From positions 230,268 through 294,267 of the forward strand of contig JBBHKE010002725.1 in assembly GCA_037447655.1 (NCBI GenBank): DNA of 64,000 nt, written 5' to 3'. Source of the stretch: Zygnema cylindricum (taxonomy: Eukaryota; Streptophyta; Zygnematophyceae; Zygnematales; Zygnemataceae). Of this stretch, positions 1 to 12,406 are shown piece after piece. Below the pieces are notes generated by a model. The model was not told the DNA's origin, did no database searches, and worked only from the letters and a program-made list of their open reading frames with translations. The first letter of the stretch is position 1; the number at the start of each line of letters is the position of its first letter. Both the position numbers and the translations under genes were made by a program.

Positions 1-644
1 TCTGTATTCAGTTTCTAATCTATGAATTTACTCCAAGATTAGAGGTCCTTTGTTGACTTGATGTCATTGTCTCACCTTACTCCGGTCACAATTTCAATCC
101 CTCATACAAACAAAAGTTATGTATACTATTTTAAGGTTATTTAGACTCTGCTCAAGTTACATGAAAGTTCCTCCAATGGTGTGTGGTTGCTTTATTTGGG
201 CTTCCTTCTATTGGTTATAACAGCTTTATATCTATGGTTAACAGAATGAGAACCAGCTAATAATTGGACAGCAAGCCTTCTTGTGTATATTCTTAAATCA
301 GGATCAAGGACAAGCTCCTTTCCAGGGGAATTTTGGAAACTGTTTTTTGTTATTCTGGTTTTCTGTTCCTGTTTGTAACACGCCGTCTGTTTCTGTTAGG
401 GTTAACACCCATCTATTACTTTTAGGGTTAGAAACCCTCTTTTAGTATTAGGGTGATCATCACCAGTTTGGTAGTGTCTTTTCTTTGTCCAAAAAATGTA
501 AATGTTAGCAATACTGATGAATGTAGTGGACAGCAACCTCCTTGTCCTTAAACTCCAAACTAGCATCATTGATTCTAATTTCACGTTCTACTTTAATGGC
601 AATGATCTGTATAATCAATAGTTCCTACCGGGTTTGGATTTTAG
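1..644. other. Intronic stretch upstream of the first visible PRP19 exon
   Basis: No exon could be recognised here. The following exon opens with the PRP19 residues that normally come about 75-80 residues into the protein, so the U-box exons must lie before the window. The short open frames on both strands here resemble no known protein. It is AT-rich sequence consistent with intron. Confidence 0.5.
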
Positions 645-3600
645 GAATGGGATTCCTTGATGCTCAGAGACTACCAATTGGAGCAACAGCTCAATACTGT
701 GAGAGAGGAGCTTAGTTATTCCCTTTTTCAGGTGAATGAGGAGTCTACAAATTCCCTGTTCCCTGTTTTTGACATTATTTTTTTTTGTTTTCCCCTTTTC
801 TTGTTTCTCATTGTTTTTCATTGATGCGTTATGTTGTGAATATTTCTTGCAAGCTTCTGTCTTTCATAGTAGTAGCAGTGATATTTGTAAACATCATGAT
901 TATCCTCACCGTTATGACCATCATGTCATAGTTTTTATGCGGGGGAAATGAGATCATTCACGATTTAAATAGTATATTTAAAACAAATGATATGTCCTCA
1001 TTTTTGGACATTTTTTTTCTCACAACATCATCAAATTTCACTTTCCATTAAAATCAAAAGCTGTGCTTGATGGATATACACAGACCAGAATTATAGTAAT
1101 GTATCATTTAACTCAAAAAATGCATCAAATCCAAAAAGTTTACCTGCATCGATTAGTGTAAGAGAAAGACAATCCTAAATAAGAGATTATCGTACACATT
1201 GTAACGGAGGTGTTTACTATTTTTGTGGACAATTCTGTGTCAGTCTGATGCAGCGGCTCGTGTTATTGGTCGATTAATGCGGGAGAGAGACGAGGCTCGA
1301 CAAATGGTGGCTGTGATTCAGAGAGAGCTGGCAGCTGCAGGAGGAGGGGGGTCGGGTCAGATGCAAGGAGGAGCTGCAGTTGCTAATGGAAAGAGAGGTA
1401 AGGAATGCAAGAAAACTAAAATATATTCTCTCTTGTTTAATCGAGAATGTGGTTTAGGTAGGTGATGCAATATAGTTACAGGAGGAGAAGTAAATTACCA
1501 AAAGAACACTCATGCTCAATTAAGAATATGGTTTAAAGAGATGTGTTTTGGTTGTGCAAGACAGTGCTGTTAGGTTTTCTTTCTTGACAGGAACTCCTGT
1601 TATGTTTGCGTTTGTGAGTATTTTTCCTGTCTTGAACACTTTTGCTGTCATCTGATTCTCTTATTATAAATATCAATAGGAGAACGGTCACATTTGTACG
1701 TACACGTGTGTTAGGTTTTTCATGCCTCTCAAACTCTCTTATCTTGTTGCATACTTATCCAAATTTTTGTTGCATACCTCTCGAATGGTCTCTCTTAAAT
1801 AGAAATCCGACAATTGTACAGAAAAACGAGTTTAAAAGGTGAAGAATACTTTAGCTGCTATACAATGTGTAACTTGGTAGGTATTGGTAGGGATTATCAC
1901 TTATTGTATGTCACGTCAGTCAGAAGACACAGAGGGGCTGGATGATGAACTTTCTCATTTTCTTTTGACGCATTTTTTCGGTAATGTAGGTGATTGATGG
2001 ATGTCAAAAATTGTTTGGAAAAGTTTCATGTTTGACATTAATTTTCGAAAATATTACAGGTCTGACGAAGGAGGAAGAAGAAGCTGAAGCAGAGGCAGAG
2101 AGAGCAGCGAAAAGAGCTCGGCAAGGAATTACTGATGACATCATCGCTGAGCTTACAGAATGCAATGCAAAACTGTCAGGACAAAGGAAAAAGCGTCAGG
2201 TGTGCGTCGTCTTTTTTGTCAGTTTGTAGGGATTGTATCTACAAATCAACGTTTGTTACTGGTCCTAGTTTAATTTATTTAACTGTATTTCTCCTATTGC
2301 GTTTGAGTTGAAAGGAAGTGGCTACCGGCATTACTGAAAACTTAGAAGGTGGTGTCTTTTTTTTCTCGATTGGTGCAATTCTGTGGTATAGTGGTGTGTT
2401 CAGTCAGTGGTTTGAATTTTAAGCCTGAGGCAAATGGCGAGGCTCAGGGTGGTCTTCAAAAGGGAATTTGCAGATTTCTCCCAACTTGTTATCTCCGGAG
2501 GCACTCGAAAAATTCACACAAGTCTCAAGTCATCCGTTGCACAAAACAACAAAACCTGGGATTCTGGCTTTGGATATTCATCCCACAAAGGTACCAGTGA
2601 TAAAAAAATTAATGCAAGATTATCATTCAAGAGAGTGGAGTTTGTTGATTATTTAGAGACATGTTTTAGTGTTAATATTCTCAATGTAGTTACAAATGAT
2701 TTGGACGATTCTGAACCGTTTATAGAATTAGTAGGTTAACATCTATGGAAATTCCCGCTTTGTTAGTTACCTTCAGGTAATGCATTTTAAGCAAAACCAA
2801 ATTTGTATTTTTGTACAGTAAAGAAATATGATAGCTTGTCACGGTAGATGTAATGTCAATAGGCCCAGGTGTCTGTAACTTCAAAAAACATTTCTTACTT
2901 TTTGTTAACCTTGGCCGTCTGTGCCACATGTTGTTGTCGGAGATAGAACCCTATCGACTGGCACCCTATTGGTTATTTTTCATGCAGAAAGGTCATGTAA
3001 TGCAATAAAATCAAAAACTCCTTTAAAACTGGAAAAAACATACACCAAAGTAGGAGTAAGGCTAGTGTTCAGGGAAAACCAATCAATATTGTTAACATAA
3101 TTTTGTAGGTGAAAAAAAACTGTTGCCAAAGTAGTCTTACGAACTCTAATAGCGGTTCACGGTGTACTTCATAATGAAATGTCAGTACTTGGGCTTAAGT
3201 GAGGTATCGTGACCCTTTTTTTTATGCCTCTTCTTTTATCATGTGTTGTCTGAGTCATACAAATGGTATTTTTTGCTCGTCCTATTTTTTTTTACAGTTA
3301 TTCGTTTGTTGGCTCGTGGCAGGATATGGTGGTGACAGGTGGCTTCGATGGAGCAGCTGTGGTGTTGGACAGAGCTTCCTCTCAAGTTACTGCGACTCTC
3401 AGTGGACATTCAAAACGGGTATGACCATAGAAAACCTAAAAAAACCCAGAAAAACCTGATAAAAAACCCTTGAAAGGCCTTCAACATACCTTGAAAACTC
3501 ACAAAGGCGTGGAGGGTTTTCCAGAAGCCCTTTACAGCCCATGTAGTTTAGGGTTTTGTTTATTTGTTTCAGAGTCTGTGCATTTGTCGATTAGAGGGTG

Positions 3601-6600
3601 CTGGAAGTTTCTTGCAGTTGGGGATTTCTTTCCTGAATTTTTGAATTTCACTTGTTTGTTTCTAGTTTTCAGGGTATAAATGCCTAACATCTATATAGTC
3701 AAGCACATGTTTCTGCGCCTAGTTTCTTTTAATTGGACCTCTATTTAATTGTATTCCATTTTCTTATTTCTATAACTCCTTTAAAATTCACGCCATGATA
3801 TATCATGACCCTGAAGTCCTCTTCTTTGAACGCTAAATACTAGAGCTTATAGACATATCAAAGGTGTTACCTTTCAGGGACATTTCCATGTGAAAATTCA
3901 TTTTTTCAATTTTAGAATTTCTACTTTCGAGGAGCATTTCCTTTATCCTTGCCTGTGTTGGGGGGTGTTTTAAACAGATTACCTCCGTCAAGTTTGTACC
4001 TCGAGATGAGCTTTTGCTTACAGCATCTGCTGACAAGGTAAATGTAAAACAAGGTCTTATCTGAAAAACCCAGAACTTCTTTATCATATTAGACTCAAAT
4101 CTTAAAATGAACTTGTAAGGGTGTCTTGTGGGGGTGTCTTGTTACTAACCAATTCAGAAAAACGACTGTCTCTTTGTTGCCGTGATTGACTCTTTTGTCT
4201 GGATGCAATGTTTTCCAGACTGTTCGGATTTGGAAGGGACAAGACGATGGCTCATATGAATGCAAGCATATTCTTCGAGATCACACAGGAGAGGTAAAGG
4301 CGTACTTTTGGTATTGGTTATCAGTACAAAAATTTATGCATCAGAAGGCGTTTTACGTCCTAAGATGTTACTCGTCCCTTTTCTTTATAAGGAACACGAC
4401 AAGTGAAACCTCGGAATGTTTTTGTTTCAGGGATGTGGGACTCAATTCTCTCGTTTTGGAACTTTTTCATTTTTCTTTGTTATGTGGTTAGTTCATTGAC
4501 ACAGTAATTTTATTAAAAACCCTAAAAAGCAAGGAAAATAAAGTACACCCACAAAAAAAAGGAAATAAGTATAAATTGTTTTTTTTGCACAAAGAATAGA
4601 AAGAAGCAAAAAAAAACATTTATGGAAGATAAGTAAGTATCCCCAAAGTAAAAAAACGAAAGACCATAAAAAGTATTCACTAAGGAACAATCGTAAGTTT
4701 CCATGAAGTAAAGAAAGAAAAGAGATAAACTAATGTCCACGACGTAAATAAAGAAAGTGTCCACAAATCAAGGAAAGAAACAAGGAAATAGGTTAAGTGA
4801 AGATTTGCTTCGGCCCTATGTTAAGTTGGTTGAGAGGAATGAATGCAGGTGAAGGCCCTCACGCTGCATGCGACAAACAATTATTTTGTTTCTGTTTCCC
4901 TGGATAAAACATGGGGATTTTATGAACTTAATACGGGAGTGTGCCTCACACAAGTGAGTCTCTTGGGGTAGAGAGTTCGATCTGTAAGTATTTCTAAGGA
5001 TTTTTGTGTCTTGATGGGTTTTAAAGGGCTTTATTTTCATATTTTTTTCTCTTTTCTCTTTTTCTTCAGGGCTTTTTCTTTCAATCTAGCTTATGTATTC
5101 TTTTAGTTTTTTTTTGTGCAAATTTTTGTCTTCGTTCAAATATTTTAGTGAAGGAAAGAATACCTGTCTCATTAAGGAAAAAACAAGATGATTGTTTTCT
5201 AGGCCATTTGTTGTCAATAACACTTTATTTAGCGACCTTTTTATATTTCATAATCATTTTAACTCAGAATATTATGCTTGGATAAGTCTGCTACATTTTT
5301 TGTGTGTTCATATTTCTCCTCTAATTAAGGTTTTTCAACCTTTTAACTTCATCTGTTTATAAATTTAAAGCTTTGTTTTCTTTTAAACAGGAAGTAAAAT
5401 TTTCATTTGGTTGTGTCTAGTCGTGAGTTTAGTTAAAACCCGCTTCATATAAAAATTTGAAGTAGCTTTATGATTTCGTTTCCAGGTGAGCGACCCTTCT
5501 GTCACAGAAGGATACACCTCGGCCTCCTTTCATCCGGATGGTCTCATTCTCGGAACCGGAACTGCAGAATCTCTCGTCCGGATTTGGGATGTGAAGTCAC
5601 AGGTGAAATTTGACGTTCTTTCTTATCGTTACTTTTTTTTTTTGGTTTTCATCATGTACAGAAGCATCTGTCATTGGTTTGGTTTGAATGTTTGTAAGAT
5701 ATGAAATTTGTTTCATGTCTTCCGTGCCTTTGTATCTTTTTGAGTTATTTAAAATTGGATATAAGTTGCTAATGCTCACTTTAATTGAATTTTTAAAAAC
5801 GGATCCATTTTTTGAAGGAGAACCCTATGCTGTGTTATATTGGCATTTTAAATCTGTAATTGGTTGCATTTCTTGCCATAATTGTAGTTATCCAAAGACA
5901 TTTCGGAGTTGTTTATACTTCATAAAACGGAAGTTATTGTGTTGTTTCTCTTTAAAGTTTGGGTTTTGGGTGTGAAGAACGGCATATGAATTTCATTTTA
6001 AACATGTAATCAACTGTGTTTTTTTTCCATAAATCAGAGTTGTCCAAATGCATCCTGAATTGTTTTTCATTTCTTAAAGAGAGGAAGTTTGAAAGCTTTT
6101 CCTTTTTTCCTCGTTTTTTGCAGACTAATGTGGCGAAATTTGAAGGGCACACTGGTTCTGTCACTAGCATCACATTTTCTGAGAATGGATATTTCCTTGC
6201 GGTACGTTTTTTTTCAATTTGCATAATATCTGGGGGAAGAATTGAAACACATGAAAAGTTAGCTGCATCAACAGTTATTGGCAATAAAGATTCATAAGTG
6301 GAATGGATTCTGTGAATTCCTCCGTGTCATTTTAATCTTTTAGCATGATAATCTTTTGACTTTTTTTAATCTTCTTGATGTATGATGAAACAATTTGGAT
6401 GGATTAAGAAAATTTCAGAACTTCCAATTTTTTTACTTTCACGGATTCGAACCTCAATTTTTTCACTCAATCCACATTAAGCGTTTTTCCTTAAACTCTA
6501 CCAATTTCAACGTCATTTCTTTCTTTACCAATTTCAAACTCGTTTTTTCCTTCTTTATCTTTTTTTTCGTATAGCAGGAAATCCCTTTTCTCCTCTAAGA

Positions 6601-8976
6601 ATTCCTGTTCCATTTCTTATTTTAACTTTTTTGGGCATTAAATTCGCAGACAGCTGCAGCAGATGGTGTAAAACTATGGGATCTGCGAAAACTTCGAAAT
6701 TTTCGCACTATTTCACCGTATGAGGAGAGTGTTCCCACCAATTCAGGTAAGAAGATAACTTTTTTCAACAATTCTCTGTGTAATGCCATTGTTATCTTGA
6801 TATTGTGCGTTTTTAAAACTTGATTATCCTTTCACTGGTTCATTTTCATGAGTGGGTAAAGGTCTGTGCGTGTCACGCTTTCTCTGTCTTGTCTCTCTTT
6901 CTCTCCCGTGTTTCAGCTGATATATTTGAAGGTCGCACAGTGACTCCTTTCCCTTACCGTTTTTGGGTATGGGTTTGCTGCTGAGTGACACAAGCAGCTC
7001 AAATAACCTTGTTCTAAGAGTTTTTTTTTTTTGTGACTTTGCAGTGGAATTTGACTTTAGTGGAAACTATTTGGCAGTGGCAGGATCAGATGTCAGGTGA
7101 GAAGTCTCTTCAATACCCTCTTTAACTTTTTATAGAGTTCCGGCCAACCCCTTTGTGCACTTCAAAGGCTCGTAAATCAGTCAACGTTTTTGCCTGGGTA
7201 GCAAATGACAGATTTTGAGTTTTTTGAGAAGAAAATGGCCCTCTTGTTTTTTGTGTATGATTGATTGGCAAAACAGGAGAAGAGTGATTAATCACTTCCC
7301 CTCGCCTTTTCTGAATAGTGAGACCATTCTCTATTTGTAATTTCTGGAAACAGTTTGAGAGGGGAGAAGCGGGTGTTATGTGACATTGATTTTGTCTAAA
7401 TTCTAGTTGTTTTCTGATCAGAGAGGAGGTATGGCGTGAGTAGCTTTGAGTGAAGTTGTTCGTATAGAAACTGACAAAATGACTAAGATTTGGGGATTTT
7501 GGGGGATGTAGGGTTTATCAAGTGGGGACTGTGAAAACAGACTGGAATACTGTGAAGATATTCCCGGATCTTTCTGGAACAGGTAAGGTCTCACAGACAA
7601 AGATAGGTGGAGGGTGAGGGGGATAAAGGGAGGGAGGGGGATAGAGGGAGAGAGGGGGAGAGGGAGAGGTTGGCGAGGGAGAGGGGGAAAGGGCTAGAGT
7701 GGGGGGGGAAGGAGAAGGGAATAAGAATGAATTCACTTTCGTAATAGTATAGTATATTAATTGTAATAATTTGATCTAAAACTTGCGATGACCCGTAATG
7801 TGAAACATGCAAAAAAAGAAGCTGTTTTTGCTTGTTTCAGTTGAAAGTCGGGGCTCCTATGGTGTTTGTGTATAAAGTTTAACTATGCCTGTATATGACG
7901 TACCTCCCATGAAGGGATGCGTATCGTGCCACATCACATCCCAATATATAGTGGGCCGACGCAGTCTTGCGATGCGTATTGCCTCACTCTCGATAAGATT
8001 GCCTTGATCTGATATTTACGGGTATTTCGAGTATATGATGTGGCGATACGATTCGATAAAAAATCGAATGTTGCCATGGTATGCTAGTTCGCAGTTGGAT
8101 TGCGAGGTTGTTTTGTTCCAGTTTATGGGAAATTCTTCCTGTTTTGCGTTACATTAGTCCAACAAGTTTTTCACACAATTTTTAGGATCCGACCTCGCGC
8201 GCGGAAGTCCTCGAGCTCCTGTAGTTACTGGAAGACTCTTAATAATGAACCTTCAATAACTATTTCCTCGGGTGTTCAAAGAATATGAAGACCCAAATTG
8301 TGAAGTCAGAAGATTTATGAGAGGCAAAATGTTCAAATGGCGAGGAGTTTGGCCACACCAATCCAAATTACTGTGGCATACATCTGTGCAGTACAGCAAA
8401 TTTTAAGTGTCCTTATTGCCTTTGAAAAGTGCGAGAAGTTTGCATGAAGTCCATGTGAGAAACAGAAATTTCCCATAAACTGAAACTTCACTGAAACTTC
8501 GGGTTGCTGATTTATAGCTGTTTGATTTGTTTTTGTTTTTTCAATTTTGGAAGGAAAAACCGATAATGTAAGTAGAACAAATAATGGGTATTACAAGTAC
8601 TGAAGTAGGGGGCTATGGGTTTTCCGGCAACTGGGTTGGTTGACGAGTCTCTTCACAAAGAAAAAGGTAGTCAGCATATACTGTGGGTTTTTAGGGTTTT
8701 TTAGGGATGACATCATCCTCCCTCGGTCCGATGCTGTTCAATGCACAACACCACTCCCATGCATTACATTTTTCTTTCCCCTTTTTATTTTATTTTTTCT
8801 CTTTTTTTTCTTTTTTTTTCTTTTTGTTTCTTTTCCTTTTTTTCTTTTTTCCTTGTTTTCTTGTAGGGAAAGTGACAACTGCGAAATTTGGCCCCGATGC
8901 GTCTTATTTGGCTGTGGCCACTACTGACCGAAATCTTCGAATTTTTGGGCCTCCACCAATCTCAGAGGCGGTTTAG
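645..8976 (+). CDS. PRP19: Pre-mRNA-processing factor 19 (PRP19/MAC3-like U-box WD40 protein), 5'-truncated by the window
   Basis: PRP19 is the scaffold and E3 ubiquitin ligase of the nuclear PRP19/NTC (plant MAC) complex that activates the spliceosome. I see 14 phase-consistent GT-AG exons: 645-731, 1244-1397, 2060-2199, 2474-2590, 3323-3418, 3978-4037, 4219-4293, 4849-4953, 5486-5602, 6124-6201, 6650-6746, 7045-7096, 7512-7582, 8867-8976 (stop TAG), giving 452 residues. Plant PRP19 has about 520, so the missing part is the N-terminal U-box. Visible in order: the [16 protein letters not shown] coiled-coil region, the ERDEAR helix, an acidic E/A-rich linker with KKRQ, then SSHPLHKT and a seven-bladed WD40 domain with landmarks [50 protein letters not shown]-type and DRNLRIFG. 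Every join keeps frame and no lesion is seen, so the gene looks functional. Exon ends rest on family similarity. Confidence 0.95.
3144..3172. repeat. MITE terminus remnant in a PRP19 intron
   Basis: CTCTAATAGCGGTTCACGGT followed by GTAC matches the right terminus of the MITE superfamily that fills 20-63 kb. The left partner was not found, so this is a solitary old end inside the intron between exons 4 and 5. Confidence 0.55.
7605..7715 (+). repeat. Purine-rich (GAGGGA)-type microsatellite in PRP19 intron 13
   Basis: This is an imperfect run of GAGGG/GGGAGA units in the 1.28-kb last intron. It encodes nothing; reading frames across it are proline/serine low complexity. Confidence 0.7.
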
Positions 8977-10270
8977 GGAGGGTTTGTGTGGTTTTTTTTT
9001 TTTTTTTGGCTTTTCTGGGGCTGTCTTCTTCCCGGGAAGGTGATTTGTCAGACGGATGTCTTGTCACGTTTTGGTGTTAAGGTGGTCTGGTGGAGGAATG
9101 GAAGCAGGAATTGTTTTGGGATTAACATAAAGTAAAAAAAAAAAGAAAAGGATAAAAGAAAAAGAAAAGAAAAAGAAAAAAAACATGAAATATAAGGTAG
9201 CACTTTTTTGCGAGATGCTGGACTCAGCTATCACAACAAAACCCTCCTTTTTTATAGGAAAAAAAATTGAACGGAAAAAAAGAAGGAAAATAACTTGCTG
9301 GCTTGATGATATTTTGACTGTTTGGGGTTCTTTCTGGAAGTCGTGATTGCCAATAATTGGCGAATGACTCTTTTTAGATGCCACTAAAAGTTAAATTTCA
9401 CCATGTTTCAGTTCAGATCGGTGTCATTTTTCGGATGGAAGTGAAAAAGTTAGGTTAATATGTGAAGGATCGTTAGGCAAAATTTCATAAAGACAGAGAA
9501 AAAGAGAGAGAGAGAGAAAAAAAGGAAGACGGAAAGAATGAGAAAGAGCTAATTTTAATGTAGTTTTGTGTATTAGTCTGGACATTTCACATTTTTTTCT
9601 TTATTGAGTTGATGTATTTTCCACCGAAGGTGACACCACAATGTATTTTGTGGTTTTTAGGTCATCTTCTTTTCTGGCATTACCAAAGTTTGAGAGTATG
9701 TAGGTAAGCATTCAAATAACTAGCTATTATGGTTCTGGCAAATCGAGGAGATTTTAATCGCAGGTCAACCAATAGTTTTTGCTGTATTTGCTTCGCAAAA
9801 TGGTTTATACACATGATTTTGAACATGGTGATGTCACAGCTCATTAGGTTTTGTGATCCAAATATTTAATATAGTTCTCAAATATTTGACTCTGAAAGCA
9901 CAGCACTATACTAGCACCAGTTACAGAATTAGTCAGTGTATTGTCACTACATTGTCAAATAAGTTGGGAATTCAAAACAGTTGTGATTACCAATTTGCTA
10001 TCTGAGGAGAATAAATTACTTCCTGTTCTATATCAACAGCAGCAATTATGATAATGTCCCTCACACTGATATTGGTGACAATTTTTGTTGGATATCCTTT
10101 TATTCAATGTTTGTAGCAAGAGGGTTGATTTTCCATTAACACCTCCCAATGTACAAATAGTTGTATGCAGACTTGTGTTCAGATCGTTAGATCAGAGTTA
10201 GAAAGGTAGGTGTCTTCTCTATTTTGCTTGGACGTTCCATGATTACGTTTCATCTACTGTACACATAGGG
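8977..10270. other. PRP19 3' flank and intergenic DNA
   Basis: The 3' untranslated region should begin at 8977, just before a T-rich run at 8991-9007. A purine microsatellite lies at 9496-9545. I see no gene, no clear polyadenylation site and no recognised repeat in the rest. Confidence 0.45.
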
Positions 10271-10278
10271 AGGTTTAA

Positions 10279-10484
10279 ACACACTGCTAATCGTGTTACA
10301 GTTTTTTTTGCCAGAAGATCTTTTACTAATGCACACTGGTCGGCTTGTCAATCCGATGTCTCCTACTGGAAGGCAAGATTCTCACCTTCCTAATGGCGGT
10401 CACCAATCGACAACCTGACAAATGTGCACTGCAAAGGCATGTATGAAGTATCGAACTGTAACATTAATAGCGATCAGCGTTGTA
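10279..10484. mobile_element. Degenerate MITE, hairpin family B
   Basis: It has the family-B order: left end CTAATCGTGTTACAG, a T-rich stretch, AGAAGATCTTTT, GCACACTGGTCGGCTTGTCAA, a central inverted block ending GACAAATGTGCACTG, and the right end ACATTAATAGCGATCAGCGT. It is more diverged than the copies at 49.6 and 54.0 kb. An open reading frame at 10424-10702 starts inside it and is probably chance. Confidence 0.5.
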
Positions 10485-10489
10485 TTGGA

Positions 10490-11262
10490 CTATTAGAAAA
10501 ACATAATTTTAGTTGTGCAGATAAATCTAGGTTTTATGTTCCGAAGAAAGAGGCTTTATTACATAATTGGAGGACCAGACAGCAAGGAAATAAAAAAAAT
10601 GATTTTAACAGACATCGCGGCACAAAGAACCTTTATTGTCGTTTGACAAAGAAAGGCGATTGTGGCAAACCAAAACCACAAACTCTAATATTCATGGCCT
10701 AGCAAATGAAGATACAAACTAACCGGAAGCAGATTAATACCAAAATAGTTACGCTAAAAAAGAGTAATGGAGGTGGATCTGTCTTACACAAGCAAAATGA
10801 AAACCATCTACGACAAAAATAGTTTCCCTTCATCCCTGTGTAACTGCCTCACTAAGGACAAGCTCTATACGGAAAGGCTAGCTGGTAGGAAGACAACAAA
10901 GGAGACATGCATTTGTCAACAACCATTCCGGCTAAAGGATAAACGAGTCCGAGCCTCCATGAAGGGAACAAAAGACATCTGTGGTAAAAGCCAGAAATAA
11001 GACCAATGGCAAGCTTCGTGGTCTTCCAAGGAATCCTTGGGATCTTTCATTAGGTGTTTTGTTTGGTATTTATTGCTTCTTTGGGTGTTTTCGGTTCACA
11101 TGCCATCTTTTGATATTTTCGTTGCTTTTGCCTTGCTTATCCTTTATGTTCTATTCCCTCCACATGTAGTTTTTCAGTTTTAGCATTACTATCTCTTTTT
11201 GTTCCCATGGACTCACATAGTTTACCATCACGTTTTTTAATAGAGTCAGCGAAGTTGGTTTC
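10490..11262. other. Intergenic DNA containing a short dispersed repeat
   Basis: No gene is recognised. Bases 11165-11250 (GTTTTTCAGTTTTAGCATT, then CCCATGGACT and GTTTACCAT.ACG) recur at 43918-44004. Each copy lies on the left of a family-B MITE, directly next to it here and about 450 bases away at 44 kb, suggesting a larger composite repeat. Confidence 0.45.
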
Positions 11263-11268
11263 TTTCAC

Positions 11269-11488
11269 TATACCGTTAATCGTTATTAGTGTAAAATATT
11301 TTTTCACCACTTAAAACAACTTATTTCATGCACACTTTTCGGATTGTCAATCCGATGGTTGCAGTTGGAAAGAAATATTCTCACCTTCCTATTTGCAGTC
11401 TCCAATTGACAATGCAATGAGTGTGGAAGGAGAAAAGATGTTTCAAGTGACTAAAAAAACTTTAACACTAATAATGATTAACGGTGTA
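11269..11488. mobile_element. MITE, hairpin family B
   Basis: Left end TACCGTTAATCGTTATTAGTG and right end CACTAATAATGATTAACGGT are inverted. Inside them is a second inverted pair around the GCACACTTTTCGGATT / ATGAGTGTGGAAGG blocks, so the copy could fold as one long hairpin. Confidence 0.65.
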
Positions 11489-12010
11489 ACTGATTAGCTG
11501 AATAACGGTTCCAACCATCTCTTTAGAGTCCATAAAAATGGTATTTGTCGCAATTGTTTGACGAAAATATGCATGTGAATACTATATCTGAAGAAATAAT
11601 ATACGTGGCCTGCAATAGCAATTCAAAGGCATCACCTTTTGACCCAATGTTACCAACTATTCGGATTTTGTCTTGGCTCTAACGGAGAAATAAATGTCTC
11701 GCCCGGCTCTAACAGAGAAATAAATTCTCGCCAGTTTGAGATATTATGTATGATCGTCAATTATTTTTTGATAACAGTAATGTTGTGATATTTTTTTTTT
11801 TATACCGCTGCCTATTGACATTTAAACGACGGTTTTTGTTTGCCTGATAGTCGAAGGGGTCTCGATCATTGCCGATATGGCATTGTACCGGTGATCTGGT
11901 GATTTCTCTCTTAACCGTATATATTTTTTAAAGGGGTCAAACCGCAAGTAACGACATATGGTTTTGATAAAAGGTATCAAGGAGAGGCATTCACACCAAA
12001 AAAATCATAA

Positions 12011-12138
12011 ATGTCTCTCTCCTTCTCCCTCTCTCCCTCTCTCCCTCTCTCCCTCACTCCCTCGCTCCCTCGCTCCCTCGCTTCCTCTCCCTCCCTCTCC
12101 CTCTCCCTCTCCCTCTCCCTCTCCCTCTNNNNNNNNNN
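12011..12138. repeat. CTCCCT microsatellite running into an assembly gap
   Basis: A (CTCCCT)n-like tract runs from 12011 to 12128 and is followed by ten N at 12129-12138. The true length of the tract, and whether sequence is missing, cannot be known. Contiguity across this point should not be trusted. Confidence 0.9.
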
Positions 12139-12184
12139 ACAGCATGTTTTCCATGTAACTGTCATTATGAAAAACCATGCCATG

Positions 12185-12406
12185 TCATTTTAGTAACCAG
12201 GCATGAAGTTCTCTATCCTTAATAATCTCTCTTAATCCTGAATCGCTCAAAACCATTTTGTCAGTGGAGAGGGGAACTCCCAAACATATTTCAGTTGTAG
12301 AAACGGTGGGATAATAAATAGCCGACCAACCGGCAAAAGTAACTAAAAAAAACGATGTCTGAATCCCCTCAGGTTCGATGCGTTCCCATATGAGTCTAAC
12401 AGTCAC
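12185..12406 (-). other. Unidentified open frame beside the LTR end (possible retroelement internal region)
   Basis: About 73 residues read without stop from the low end of the LTR-like repeat toward the assembly gap. The composition looks protein-like (a WERIEPEGIQ segment, then LREIIKDRELHAWLLK at the end) but I recognise no family. If the LTR at 12391-13392 is a 5' LTR, this would be the start of its internal region; it could equally be chance. It begins at a GTG, not an ATG. Confidence 0.2.

Noticed and set aside
10424-11000. Two Lys-rich frames (92 and 77 residues) in the 10.4-11.0 kb intergenic region
   Set aside because: The first begins inside a MITE; neither shows a family motif or splice signals sufficient to call a gene.
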